Shown here: positions 11,302 through 21,930 of the stretch, in pieces
Layout: each line of letters opens with the position of its first letter
Position numbering within the stretch: the first letter of the stretch is position 1
Notes under the pieces: model-generated
Seen by the model: the letters and a program-made list of their open reading frames with translations, nothing else
What the model was told of the DNA's origin: nothing
Database searches by the model: none
Position numbers and translations under genes: made by a program
From: Skeletonema tropicum
Taxonomy: Eukaryota > Bacillariophyta > Thalassiosirophyceae > Thalassiosirales > Thalassiosiraceae
DNA: 64,000 bases
Direction: 5' to 3'
Assembly (NCBI GenBank): GCA_037178625.1
Contig: CM074142.1
Location: 1,736,001 to 1,800,000, forward strand

Positions 11302-12548
11302 ATGACGGAAGCCCCTCCCGATATCAAACGCAGACGGATAACCGTTGCTGATGGTGATCCTCAATGCCTCACTGATCTACCGAGCGGAATATTAGCGCAT
11401 GCAGCCAGCTTTCTGGTCGCTCCATCAAAGGCGCTCTTTGCCGTCGCATTATTAGATAAAAATTCAGGTGTCACATCTGAGAGGAGCTCGTCTATCGTTG
11501 GCAATCAATGGGGCATTCTAGATTTTGGGGAGATAGAAAAGGAGTCGGCGGCGAAGCTCACTGACGATGATATGGAAAAAGTGCTGCTGTGCATCGATGC
11601 CGTCAATAATGTTAAAAGATTGAAGTTGGCTAATTGCACAAAAATCACCGGCGCAGGATTGGAGCCGCTACGTGGCTCACTAGTAATCGAGCAGATTGGT
11701 CTCAGTCTCGTGGGTGATAACCAAAACCCAGAAGATTTATATTCGCCGCCACTTTCATGTGATTGTTGCTCCCGATTTTGGATAGTATAATTGCAAGGGA
11801 GGGCAGTGTACTCATGCATCTTCAGTTTCCATCTGTCTGGCGTGATGAACCATCCGCCGCGTCTGAGTTTCATGAATTCATGCTAAGATACAACCAAATG
11901 CTGAGAAGTTGGGAGGGAACCAACTGCTTCGAGTGTAATAAATTACTCCCTTGTAGTGAACTCGAATGGATTGAAACTGCAACTTCTGATGATCTGCACT
12001 ATGGAATGCAGAATCACACCTGTTACAGTTGTTTGAAGCACTACTGCTACACCTGCGTAATCAATGAAGATGAAATCAACGAAGAGGAAAAGACCATGCT
12101 AAACCACTGCAGCACATGCAAACGGGATTACTGCACAGGTTGCTCAAAGATGACTATTTGTTATTCTTGCGAGATGTATAACTGTGATGATTGCTACAAA
12201 CGTGAATGTCAAAAATGCAACAGAAAGCTTTGCTCCAATTGCGTTGTACCTAAATGTGAATACTGCGATAAATGCTATTGCCATGAGTGCAATGTTGAAT
12301 CCCCAGCCAAAATTGAAATTTATGCTTGCAGCCGATGCCATGATGAATGTTGCGATGATTGTCGATTCCAAAGATATCGACAGGGACAGCAAGATTGCGC
12401 AGAATGTATCAAACGAGTCGCCCCTTTACTAGTGGGCGAAAGTTAAGCACGCAAGCTACTGCAAGGAGAGAATGAACAGTTGAAGGTTGAAAACGAAGAG
12501 CTGAAACGTGATAACAAAGATCTCAAGCTCAAGCTCGAAAGGAGTTGA
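11302..12548 (+). pseudogene. F-box-like/Cys-array family copy A, broken
   Basis: The start ATG at 11302 (MTEAPPDIKRRR) matches copies B and H. The first frame carries the F-box-like core LTDLPSGILAHAASFL and the leucine-rich KRLKLANCTKITGAGL. One base is missing near 11766, so reading moves from SCD to the LPILDSII frame, which stays open to 12446 and encodes six C-x2-C-x4-C-x2-C modules (CYSC..CYTC, CSTC..CTGC, CYSC..CDDC, CQKC..CSNC, CEYC..CHEC, CSRC..CDDC). A TAA at 12444-12446, where copy B has TCA, cuts off a coiled coil (ENEQLKVENEELKR) that still reads to 12548. In the family the F-box-like part would recruit SCF and the Cys array would bind zinc; here both lesions make an intact product unlikely. 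Confidence 0.7.
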
Positions 12549-12619
12549 GATTGAGAAAGTTGGAATAACAGAAGCCAACGCTGCTTCCCCCCTCTAATAC
12601 CCCTTCCAATATATAAAAT

Positions 12620-13002
12620 ATTCGCCATACAATTACCACGATCAAGTCAATTGATCCATCAACCCCCTTTGTCCTTTGTTCGAATTAACCTCGTGAATAC
12701 GAAGATCCCGTTTTATTGACAGTCACAATACTGACAAACTCCCGACAGAAGCACACACACACACAAAATTAAGCATAAAGATCATGATGATTGAAGCATA
12801 GTAGGAAGATACAATAGACTCACATTGACTCATTGCATTGTCTAATTGATTGATTCAACAGCACCATAGAGAGTCATTTCTTTTAGTGGTGACACATTTC
12901 ACTCCCTTGGTAGATTTGATGTTCGTTTGGATGGCGTTAGTTTGATGGTGTTGTTTTTGTTGGTGGCATCAAGATAATTATTGCACTACTTGAAGATCAA
13001 CC
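12620..13002. repeat. shared intergenic flank of the tandem family units
   Basis: Sequence around ATTGATCCATCAA and GACAGTCACAATACTGACAA follows copies A (12640-12760), B (14335-14460) and, more weakly, C (15215-15330). The next part (AGATCATGATG, AGACTCACATTGACT, GATTCAACAGCACCATA) recurs at 15365-15485 in front of the SPX-MFS gene. The duplication units therefore include 3' flank and promoter. The region should contain the promoter of copy B. Confidence 0.65.
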
Positions 13003-14245
13003 ATGACGGAAGCCCCTCCCGATGTTAAAAGAAGGCGGCTATGCGCTGCTGATGGTGTTCCTCAATGCCTCCTCACCGATTTACCGAGCGGAATACTAGC
13101 GCATGCAGCTACTTTTCTGGCCGCTCCATCAAAGGCGCTCTTTGCAGTCGCATTATTAGATGAAAATTCAGGTGTCACATCTGAGAGGAGCTCGTCTATC
13201 GTTGGCAATCAATGGGACATTCTAGATCTTGGGGAGATAGAAAAGGAGTCGGCGGCGAAGCTCACTGATGATGATATGGAAAAAGTGCTGCTGTGCATCG
13301 ATGCCGTCAATAATGTGAAAAGATTGTTAGCAAATTGTACAAAAATCACAGGCGTTGGATTGGAGCCGCTTCGTAGATCTACAGTAATCGAGCAGATTGA
13401 TCTCAGCCTCGTGGGTGATAATCAACATCCAGATTTATATTCAGCGCCATCAATCTCATGTGATGTTTTCTCCCTATTTTGGATAGTATAATTGCAAGGG
13501 AGGGCAGTGTACTGATGCATCTTCAGTTTCCGACGAAGTGGCGCAGGGAACCATCCACCGCGTCTGAGTTTCATGACTTCATGCTAAGATACAACCAAAT
13601 GCTGAGAAGTTGGGTTGGAATGGACTGCGTGGAATGCAATGAAAGCCTCCCTGATCGCGAATGGATTAAAACTGCAACCTATGATCTGCACTATGGAATG
13701 CAGAATCACACCTGTTACGGATGTTTGAAACACTACTGTTACACCTGTGTAATCAATGAAGATGAAGAGAAGATCATGCTAAAAGTTTGCAGCACATGCA
13801 AACGGGACTACTGCATAGGTTGCTCAAAGATGACTACATATTTGTTCTTTCTGCGAGCGGAATCACTGTGACGATTGCTACAAACGTGAATGTCAAAAAT
13901 GCAACAGGAAGTTTTGCTTCGAGTGCAATGTATATAGTTTCATCAAAAAATGTGATTATTGCGATAAATGCTATTGCTGTTCATGCAATGGTGAAGGAGA
14001 AGACATTGAAATTGACGCTTGCAGTCGATGCCATGTAATATGTTGCGATGATTGTCGATTCCAAAGAAATCGACAGGGACAGCAAGATTGCGCAGAATGT
14101 ATCAAACGAGTCGCCCCTTTACTAGTGGGCGAAAGTTCAGCACGCAAGCTGCTGCAAGAAGAGAATGAACAGTTGAAGGAAGGTTGAAAACGAAGAGCTG
14201 AAAAGTGAGATCAAAGAGCTCAAGCTCAAGCTTGAAAGGAGTTGA
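13003..14245 (+). pseudogene. F-box-like/Cys-array family copy B, broken
   Basis: This copy starts MTEAPPDVKRRR at 13003 and is close to copy A throughout. It has the F-box-like core (LTDLPSGILAHAATFL) and the leucine-rich segment with one codon pair changed in frame (KRLLANCTKITG). It shares the single-base loss of copy A at the same site (near 13465). A second frameshift lies near 13845 in the Cys array, and a 4-bp AAGG duplication near 14175 breaks the coiled coil, which otherwise reads ARKLLQEENEQLK. The lesion shared with A shows that A and B descend from an already frameshifted ancestor, or that the shift is tolerated. Confidence 0.7.
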
Positions 14246-14504
14246 GATCGAGGAAGTAGGAATAATAGGATCAATGTTGCTGCTTCCCTCCTCTCATGTC
14301 CCTTCCAAAGTTAATAAAATATTCGCCATACAATTGACACTATCAAGTCAATTGATCCATCAAGCACCCTGATCAATGCCCCTCTTTGATCGAATTTCAA
14401 CCATGTGAATCGAAGATCCCGTTTTACTGACAGTCACAATACTGACAAACTCCCGACACACCAGAGACACAAATCATGTGAATCTTCAATCTTCGTAAGA
14501 TCAT

Positions 14505-15118
14505 TTTGAAATTGAAACTGACACTTATGATCCGCACTATGGAATGCAGAATCACACCTGTTACGGTTGTTTGAAGCACTACTGCTACACCTGCGTAATC
14601 AATGAAGATGAAATCAACGAAGAGGAAAAGACGATGCTAAACGACTGCAGTACGTGCAAACGGGATTACTGCACAGGTTGCACAAAGATGACTATTTGCT
14701 GTTATTGCGAGCGGAATCACTGTGACGATTGTTATAAAAATGAATGTCACAAATGCAACAAAAAGATCTGCTTCTTTTGTTGTGATAGACAGAAACTCAA
14801 AAAATGTGAATATTGCGAAACATACTATTGCAGTTTATGCAATGTAGTTGGTGGTATGTTGTATGACCAAGGGCTTCCTTGGCTTGACGAGTGTAGTCGA
14901 TGCCATGTAAAATGTTGTGAGATGATTGTCGGCTTCAAACTTTTCGACAGGGGCAGCAGGATTGCTGCGTCTCATGCATCAAACGAATCGCCCCTTTACT
15001 AGTGGGAGTGAGTTCAGCACATAAGCAATTCCAAGAAGAGAATGAACAGTTGTTGAAGGTTGAAAATGAAGTGCTGAAGCGGGAGAATAAAGAGCTATAG
15101 AAGCTTGAAAGGAGTTGA
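14505..15118 (+). pseudogene. F-box-like/Cys-array family copy C, 5'-truncated
   Basis: Only the Cys array and tail remain. From about 14505 the sequence matches copies A and B at the HYGMQNHTCYGCLKHYCYTC segment, with four or five C-x2-C-x4-C-x2-C modules in one frame to about 14925. A frameshift there gives the false end at 15002; in another frame the sequence continues as the APLLV segment and coiled coil (EENEQLLKVENEVLKREN) to a stop near 15099. The F-box-like and leucine-rich parts are absent, and intergenic-type sequence abuts the break. Confidence 0.65.
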
Positions 15119-15567
15119 GATCGAGGAAGTAGGAATAATAGGGTCAGCTGTTTCCTTCCTCTAATATCCCTTTCAAAGTTAATAAGTAGTATATTAGCAT
15201 TTGTATTCAATTGCCACTGTCAATTGATCCATTAATCAATGCCACTCTTTGTTTGAGCTTCAAGCTCTCGAGTTTCGAAGATCCCATTTATTGACAGTCT
15301 CGATACTGACAAACTCCCCGACCCCCGACACATCAGAGACACAAATTCAAAATTTTGATGCATAAAAAGATCATGATGTTTTTGTGAAGTAGGCAGGAGT
15401 AGTAGGAAGATACGATAGACTCACATTGACTGATTGCATTGTCTGATTGCATTGACTGACTGATTGATTCAACAGCACCATACATCAACCGACACCTAGC
15501 AAAATACACGAGAGACAATACTATCAATCAGTATATAAGAATCTCGCACACAACGCATCTAAATAAA

Positions 15568-18500
15568 ATGGTAGGCTTCGGCTCCTCCCTCCGCATGTCA
15601 CGTCGACGCGGTTGGGAAGACGCCTACCTCGACTATGCCTCCCTTCGCCTCCTATTAACACAGATTGAGGCGGTGTATGAAGATTCGAATTGGGTGAGAG
15701 GAGATTCGGATGCGTATTATAACAATAGCGGTAGTACCGGTGGTGGTGGTGGTTATAATGATGTGTATTTAGAGGAGGGTGGTTATGACGATCATTATCA
15801 TGAGGAGGATGACAACAACAACAGCAACATGATGGAGGAGGACGATAAGGAAGAGGAGGTGATTACGAATGGGTATTTGCCAAGTGTCTTTCAAAGTGCG
15901 TGGGCCAAGACACGTAGTGTGGTAACAGGACAGCCTACTATTCCCAACACAACAAGATCAACATCAACTACTACTACTGGTGGTGGTAGTGGCCATCGTT
16001 ACAACAACAAACGACGAAGAAGGCAACGAATAACAGCATCCAGAGAGCAACAACAACAACAAGACAGTAGTGAATACTTTGAATATTCACCCACTGGAGG
16101 AGGAGGAGGAAGAGGAGCGATTCTTCGTGGAAGAGGACGAGGGAGGTTGTTACGGAGGAGGAGGAATCGTCGTCGGAATACTACTAATCATAACAATAAT
16201 TCGACTAGTGGTCATCATCGACATCATGCCAAGTCGACCAATAATAGTCGAGGTAAAAAAGGAGGTGATGATGATGTAGGAGGAGGGGATGAAACGAATG
16301 AAGAAGATGATTACTACTATGATGATCGAGCTTTGGATAAGGGTGGATGGAGAATGCCGGGAGTGTTAGATTATCGTGATGAATTGTTTTTAGAGAGTGA
16401 TGATGATTTGGCATTTGGGTATTATGATGAGGAAGAAGAAAATGAAGAGACCGAGGAGGAGGAAGAGGAGGGTGAATGGGTTGATGAAGAGGAAGAGGAG
16501 AATAATGTCTATCAATATGGACATGATGATACTATGGTTGACAATCATTATGAAACTGACGATTTTTTTGAAGAGAATAATCATGATGTGGATATCGTCA
16601 TTGAGAACAACCATAATGAACTAATGGTGGGGGACGACAGCAGATTGATGCTGGAACGCCCTTCGTCGTCAGATGATAGCAATATTCGGGCGGAACTTAC
16701 CATTGCTACCACAGCTTCTGGTGAAATAAGATCATCTCCCAATAATCGTCGAGATGTTGTAATGGATAGTTCTTCCATCAACGTCGTCAGTAGTAATGAT
16801 GGAAGAATGCGCACACCCAAGAGTCAGAGACGGCACATCTTTTCATCATCATCCGATCCGGACAACAACAACAACAACAACAACAACATGATCAATACGA
16901 ATTTGTTGGAAACACCGGAATTAATTCCTCAGTTCACTGAAAGTCCTGGAGTGTTAGAAGCTGGATATGAAACCTTTGCGGCAGCAGCGGCACGAAGGGG
17001 TGATATGGGGGAGGCACAAGAACATGCCATGTATGTTGGTTCTCCGGCTCAACGGGGCTGGTTTGATTTTATTATGCCAAGTTTGTTCGGGGATAATAAT
17101 AATAAGCAGAAGACACAACAAACGCATCAGCAGAGGGGAGAGTCGAGACCGCTACTTTTCCATCGTAATGATGACGAGGAGGCTACTGGTGAGGATCATC
17201 ATCATCATCACGATGTTGACAATAGAGGAGATGAGCAGCTGCTTAGTCCGGAGGATAATCTTATTCATCATGAAGACTCCTCATTGGGTGATTCGACTCA
17301 TAGATACACATCGCTCCGTTCCAAGACATCTCCAACTCGATTTCTCCCAGCTCCACGACAGCTTTCAAAGACTGCTGAAGAGAGTGATGACATTGAGTCA
17401 AAATTTTCATTTGGCCCATCAGCGTTTGTCGACGATCGGGAAGCATCTGCGTTAGATTCTCCTCCCCGACTACCAACGAAGTATCCAACAAAGTATCGAT
17501 CATCTCCCGTCATGGCCACCGCAATTGGATCATCCATGCCCATGACACCCACTTCTCCACCATCACCAACGTACTCGAGGGATAAATCATTTGTTGTCGA
17601 TGAGGGTGTAGTAGTAGAGAAGGGCATTGTTGGCTTTGGAGTGCCCATCCAAATGATCCCGACGGAGGCAGTGGAGTTGTTACGGCCGAGTAGTCCTCGA
17701 AAATCACCGACACAATCTAATTTTGGTTCGTCTCGATTCTACTCCTTCCAAAATGATAGTGGTAACAATGATGCGGATGGTGATGGCATTGGTTCGGTTG
17801 GAAGTCATGAACACAGTGATGGGGGAGGTGAATACAACCAGTCCAACAACATGATCAGTTTCTATTCTGGTGGTGGGAGAGGTGGAGATAATTTCTCGCT
17901 TCTGTCACCCCCCAACAACAATATCTACCGCCAACAACAACAACAACATCATCATCATCATCATCCTTCTTTGTCTTCCAATGCTCCTTCACAGCATCAA
18001 TTTTTGAGTGAAAATCCCATCATGAACCTTTTGATTGGGCGTAGTGCCGATTGGGATCATGGTGGAAGAAGTACAATCAAGACGGCTGGGAAGAAGAAGA
18101 AGAAGAAGAAAAGTAAAATGAGCAGTAGTAGTAGGGGGGGACATCATCACCCAACTGCTCACAAAAACGCCGCTCCCAATACTTTACCATCATCTTACTC
18201 TCGGCCCTCTACCAAACAATCACGAGCAGCTGCCGCAGCAAAGAGTAAGCGCGCCCGTTTGAGAAGACAACGTCGACTACTACGACGACAGAAGCGTGAG
18301 GAACGAATTCCACACCATTTGCGAGCAGCCCATGTCCGTGCAGCGGCTATTACAGAACGCTTTCGGGGTTTACTGCGTGCTGAGGTGGAAAAGGTGATTT
18401 TGTTCGCTAATTCAAGACTTGGTGAATTGTCGGATACGATTGGGTGTTTGAGATATTCATCGTATGAGGATAAGCAGGATGATAGGAAGGCGCATCCACA

Positions 18501-21500
18501 TTTAGCGGACGGGGGTATCCACCAGCTTTCAAGTTCTGATGAAGAGGATGGTGGGGGACATCATGCATCGGATGCCTCGTCATCATCTGATGGGGAGGCC
18601 CAAAATTTGGATACAACAATCGAGCAGGATGCAGCCACGAGGCGTCAAATCATTATGAGAGATCGGATGAGAATGATGCGACCTCTCTTTCAAAAGGCCG
18701 ATTTTCTTGGTGAAGACTTTTCTCTTCTTTCTGCGGTCGATGAGGCGGATGCATACGCGGCGGTGGGTGTGGAGCTGATGCATTTGTTGAAATATGTTTG
18801 TGTCAACATCATTGCCGTCAGGAAGATATGTAAAAAGCATGATCGATTACTATCAAATAGAATGGTAGGAGGATACTACAAACGACTTGCTGCTGAAGCC
18901 AAGAAATCTCAAAACCAAAGAGGATTTCATCATCAGTTTCATTGGAATGAACCACAGTTTGGTGGGACACTGTCGAATCCATCAAGCGCTGGGGGCTACA
19001 TTTACGGTATCTACGATACGAAAATTCAGCACATTGCAAACAGCACGACAATGCAAACCGTTTCTTCATCTCTGTCTATTGCCTTGGCAGATTTTGAGGC
19101 GTCACAATCACGTTCAGCTCGTCTAGGGCTTGGGTTCGAGCCAGCAAAAGAATTTGTTGTGGGTGGTGGACTAGAGGAGTTGCCAACTCCAAGGAAAAAA
19201 ACTTCATCAAAATCGCGGGGTGTACTTAGTTATCAATTAGGAGGGCATTGCTTCCGTGGAGATGATGATTCCTCTGTCGCTTCTCAAGAAAAGGACAACG
19301 ACAATGAGTCCGCGTCATCCAATATTGCACTAACACGACTTCAATTTGTAGTCACATCCATATTTGGCCTTAGGGAGGCGGCCAGAATAAAGCTTGAGCC
19401 TTTTGAGCAATATTCATCAAGACTGTTTATGACATCGACGGGTCCAAATGTTGTAGGTGACGGATTGGATGGATGTTCTAGAGAAACTTTAGATTTACTG
19501 TGTTCTTACAATCCAGATGCAGCATACACACTGGATTCAGAGACTCTCTATGCCTCCCTCAAGATTGGTAGAGAGAATGAAGGTGTTGGCAGTGTCATGG
19601 TTGCATCTCTCGCTGCCGCTGCGAAAGGGAGTGATGTTATTTCGAACAACATTAGGTATAGACGAAAGGTATCTGCAGCTCTGTGCATCAAACCGCAGCT
19701 TGCTGGAGAAGTCGACAGTCCACAATCATCTTCGCAAGCAAAGAATAGAAACATTCTCGCAATGAATGCTGCATCGATGGTGTTGTATCTGGTCAACTAC
19801 TATTGTGTAGTACCAGTAGCTCATATTCATTCGACTCAAGTAGGATCTGTAAGCAGCAGTGCCCTCTTGATCGGTGCTGCGAATGTTACTGCGATCGTAT
19901 CATCTTGTGTACATGCCGTGCTAGCATCAAAGCGGAAATCGTTTACAAAGAAGCATCTGAATGTGTCTTTCTTTCGTAGACCTCTAATTTTGTCTGCTTT
20001 GTTCCCACTTGTTGGGAACATTCTTTATTCTCTATCAGTGAAGAGGAAGTCTCTTGAAATGGCATTAATTGGACGGTTGCTAGTTGGCCTCGGGTCGGCA
20101 GAAGTTTTGAATCGACGACTAGTATCTACTGTATTGCCAAAGGAATCAGTGAACGGCGAAGTTGCAAGTTTGGTGAAGATGTCAATGTTTGCAGTAACTG
20201 CTGGTTTATTGCTTGGAGCGCTGGTTGATGTTCAGGTTAGTAGGCACCGCGGGTACAATTTATACGGCGTTAGCGACTTGATGTTAGAAGGTTCGATTAA
20301 TAATTCCATCAACGACACGTCCAACGCAACAACAACTTTAATCCTCGACACGTCCAACGCAACATTGGTGAATGGTGCAATAATCGTACCTTCGAACACC
20401 GCTGCAGACCCATTCAGCTCATCAGGAGCATCGGAATCCCCGTCACCCCATAACATTGGAATTCAACAACCTTTCCTCCCATTCTATCCACTGAATCCAT
20501 CATTGATGCCTTTTGGTTATCATCGGCTGTTGTCGCTTGAAAGTGTTGGCATCGTCATGGCTTGCTTATGGTTTTTTCAATTAGTCACGCTATTATTTTT
20601 CTTTGATGTTCCGAGTCGAAAAGATGAGCTTGTGACCAATGTAAACAATAGCTTCGAAAATGCCAACAAATTAGATTTGGCATTGGAGGAGGATTTCGAT
20701 TCAGATTCAGTAGGGTCTGAGAATGCAAAAATGAGCAGTATCCACGCTCACAAGCCATCGTTTGATTCTACGGGGACAAATCCATTTGCTTCGGAAGGGC
20801 TCCTGGAACAAGAGGAGATTGGTACTCACGGGACCTTCGAGAAGCTGCAGGTAATGTCGCGGAAGACGGTGAAGAATCAATACAAAGGGTCATACCTTGA
20901 AAGCATTGCGTGTGTGCGTAGACTGGCAATGTCCAACATTGCCTACCCGACATCCGTATCCCTCCTCTTTCTCGCAAGAGCAGTGACTGAAGTCATTTTA
21001 TCATCATGCGCATCAATCATGTATCGATACTTTTGGAGCTCAGGAGCAAAAAGTGGACTCTTCATGGGAGTCATGGCATGCTGTGTACTACCAATCAACA
21101 TTTCTTTTTCATCGGAGAAAAATTTCACTGAGAGAAACATCATCAAAAATGCCCTGGTTGCAGCAAGATATGGTCTTTTCTTGATGGTGAACTACGAAGC
21201 CTTGTTCTACTCGATAAAAAATGCCATCTTCAGGAGCGCAAATCATGATCATTCATTGTCCTACGATGGCTTTTTGGGCCCCGTTCAATACACAATATGC
21301 TTTGCTATTGTGTTCTTGAGCGTAAGTTCGTTGGAGAGCGTAACTTTATCACTCCTGTCGAAAGTTTCCCCCATTCCGTTGAGGAAGTACTCGCTTGATA
21401 GTTCCTTCGCGGTCATCTTCGTTTCATCCCTTGGGAGGATAGCAGGCGATGTACTTGTCTGGTGTTCGGATCTCTCGAGTTGGGTATTCTTCAATGATGT

Positions 21501-21585
21501 CGTCAACACGCTGTGCTGCTGTCTAATTATTAGTCTCCTCGTCGGGAGTTACGTGGTGAAGAAGCACTACTTCTTCCTGATTTAG
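15568..21585 (+). CDS. SPX-MFS membrane protein, probable vacuolar phosphate transporter
   Basis: This is a 2005-residue frame without introns. The first ~40 residues (FGSSLRMSRRRGWEDAYLDY, then SLRLLL) are the first SPX helices; the second SPX part lies near 925-1100 (FRGLLRAEVEKVILFANSRL, then LLKYVCVNIIAVRKICKKHD), with the Lys cluster that binds inositol pyrophosphates in SPX domains. Between them lies ~880 residues of low complexity, rich in Asp/Glu, Asn, Ser, His and Arg. From ~1390 to the end there are about ten membrane segments of MFS type (for example NAASMVLYLVNYYCVVPVAH and LIGRLLVGLGSAEVLNRRLV), split by an Asn-rich loop and a central cytoplasmic loop. The architecture matches SPX-MFS (VPT/PHT5-type) proteins, which move phosphate across the vacuolar membrane; substrate is inferred. 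Usual members have about 700-900 residues. Confidence 0.85.
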   Translation: MVGFGSSLRMSRRRGWEDAYLDYASLRLLLTQIEAVYEDSNWVRGDSDAYYNNSGSTGGGGGYNDVYLEEGGYDDHYHEEDDNNNSNMMEEDDKEEEVITNGYLPSVFQSAWAKTRSVVTGQPTIPNTTRSTSTTTTGGGSGHRYNNKRRRRQRITASREQQQQQDSSEYFEYSPTGGGGGRGAILRGRGRGRLLRRRRNRRRNTTNHNNNSTSGHHRHHAKSTNNSRGKKGGDDDVGGGDETNEEDDYYYDDRALDKGGWRMPGVLDYRDELFLESDDDLAFGYYDEEEENEETEEEEEEGEWVDEEEEENNVYQYGHDDTMVDNHYETDDFFEENNHDVDIVIENNHNELMVGDDSRLMLERPSSSDDSNIRAELTIATTASGEIRSSPNNRRDVVMDSSSINVVSSNDGRMRTPKSQRRHIFSSSSDPDNNNNNNNNMINTNLLETPELIPQFTESPGVLEAGYETFAAAAARRGDMGEAQEHAMYVGSPAQRGWFDFIMPSLFGDNNNKQKTQQTHQQRGESRPLLFHRNDDEEATGEDHHHHHDVDNRGDEQLLSPEDNLIHHEDSSLGDSTHRYTSLRSKTSPTRFLPAPRQLSKTAEESDDIESKFSFGPSAFVDDREASALDSPPRLPTKYPTKYRSSPVMATAIGSSMPMTPTSPPSPTYSRDKSFVVDEGVVVEKGIVGFGVPIQMIPTEAVELLRPSSPRKSPTQSNFGSSRFYSFQNDSGNNDADGDGIGSVGSHEHSDGGGEYNQSNNMISFYSGGGRGGDNFSLLSPPNNNIYRQQQQQHHHHHHPSLSSNAPSQHQFLSENPIMNLLIGRSADWDHGGRSTIKTAGKKKKKKKSKMSSSSRGGHHHPTAHKNAAPNTLPSSYSRPSTKQSRAAAAAKSKRARLRRQRRLLRRQKREERIPHHLRAAHVRAAAITERFRGLLRAEVEKVILFANSRLGELSDTIGCLRYSSYEDKQDDRKAHPHLADGGIHQLSSSDEEDGGGHHASDASSSSDGEAQNLDTTIEQDAATRRQIIMRDRMRMMRPLFQKADFLGEDFSLLSAVDEADAYAAVGVELMHLLKYVCVNIIAVRKICKKHDRLLSNRMVGGYYKRLAAEAKKSQNQRGFHHQFHWNEPQFGGTLSNPSSAGGYIYGIYDTKIQHIANSTTMQTVSSSLSIALADFEASQSRSARLGLGFEPAKEFVVGGGLEELPTPRKKTSSKSRGVLSYQLGGHCFRGDDDSSVASQEKDNDNESASSNIALTRLQFVVTSIFGLREAARIKLEPFEQYSSRLFMTSTGPNVVGDGLDGCSRETLDLLCSYNPDAAYTLDSETLYASLKIGRENEGVGSVMVASLAAAAKGSDVISNNIRYRRKVSAALCIKPQLAGEVDSPQSSSQAKNRNILAMNAASMVLYLVNYYCVVPVAHIHSTQVGSVSSSALLIGAANVTAIVSSCVHAVLASKRKSFTKKHLNVSFFRRPLILSALFPLVGNILYSLSVKRKSLEMALIGRLLVGLGSAEVLNRRLVSTVLPKESVNGEVASLVKMSMFAVTAGLLLGALVDVQVSRHRGYNLYGVSDLMLEGSINNSINDTSNATTTLILDTSNATLVNGAIIVPSNTAADPFSSSGASESPSPHNIGIQQPFLPFYPLNPSLMPFGYHRLLSLESVGIVMACLWFFQLVTLLFFFDVPSRKDELVTNVNNSFENANKLDLALEEDFDSDSVGSENAKMSSIHAHKPSFDSTGTNPFASEGLLEQEEIGTHGTFEKLQVMSRKTVKNQYKGSYLESIACVRRLAMSNIAYPTSVSLLFLARAVTEVILSSCASIMYRYFWSSGAKSGLFMGVMACCVLPINISFSSEKNFTERNIIKNALVAARYGLFLMVNYEALFYSIKNAIFRSANHDHSLSYDGFLGPVQYTICFAIVFLSVSSLESVTLSLLSKVSPIPLRKYSLDSSFAVIFVSSLGRIAGDVLVWCSDLSSWVFFNDVVNTLCCCLIISLLVGSYVVKKHYFFLI

Positions 21586-21930
21586 ATGCATGTGGCCCTT
21601 GAGGTGCTCGGTTGAGGGGCGGGTAGGTGGTTGTACACGATAGTCTCAACGAAGGCTCTGTTATTGGTGGAGTTTCCGTCGCGGAATGATTAAAAAATGC
21701 GCCAGGCAGTTTCTTTTGGCTCCTTTTTTTGTAGCGAGCGAGTTTTTTGGCGCTTCGAGCTTTTTCAATCGAAGAAGCTCGACTGGACTTAAAACTAGCT
21801 TCTGTAGCGCCAAGTGTCAGAATATGTAAGCAAGACCAAAATATCAGCGCATTCTATCTGCCACTATTCAGAGACAACAATCGTAACACAACAATGGCAT
21901 TTACTAGCGCCTACTGTTATAACTTGGGCA
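21586..21930. other. intergenic region with a 12-bp hairpin
   Basis: There is no gene here. It is the 3' flank of the SPX-MFS gene and the 5' flank of the Ser/Pro-repeat gene. It includes a T-rich tract at 21715-21745 and a hairpin at 21755-21782. Confidence 0.5.
21755..21782. repeat. inverted repeat, 12-bp arms, 4-base loop
   Basis: TCGAGCTTTTTC and GAAGAAGCTCGA pair with one G-T wobble around AATC. It sits between two tandem plus-strand genes and may be a 3'-end or regulatory structure. No function is shown. Confidence 0.5.

Noticed and set aside
21814..21930. Extended N terminus of the Ser/Pro-repeat protein
   Set aside because: The frame opens with GTG; the first ATG (21931) begins a good signal peptide.
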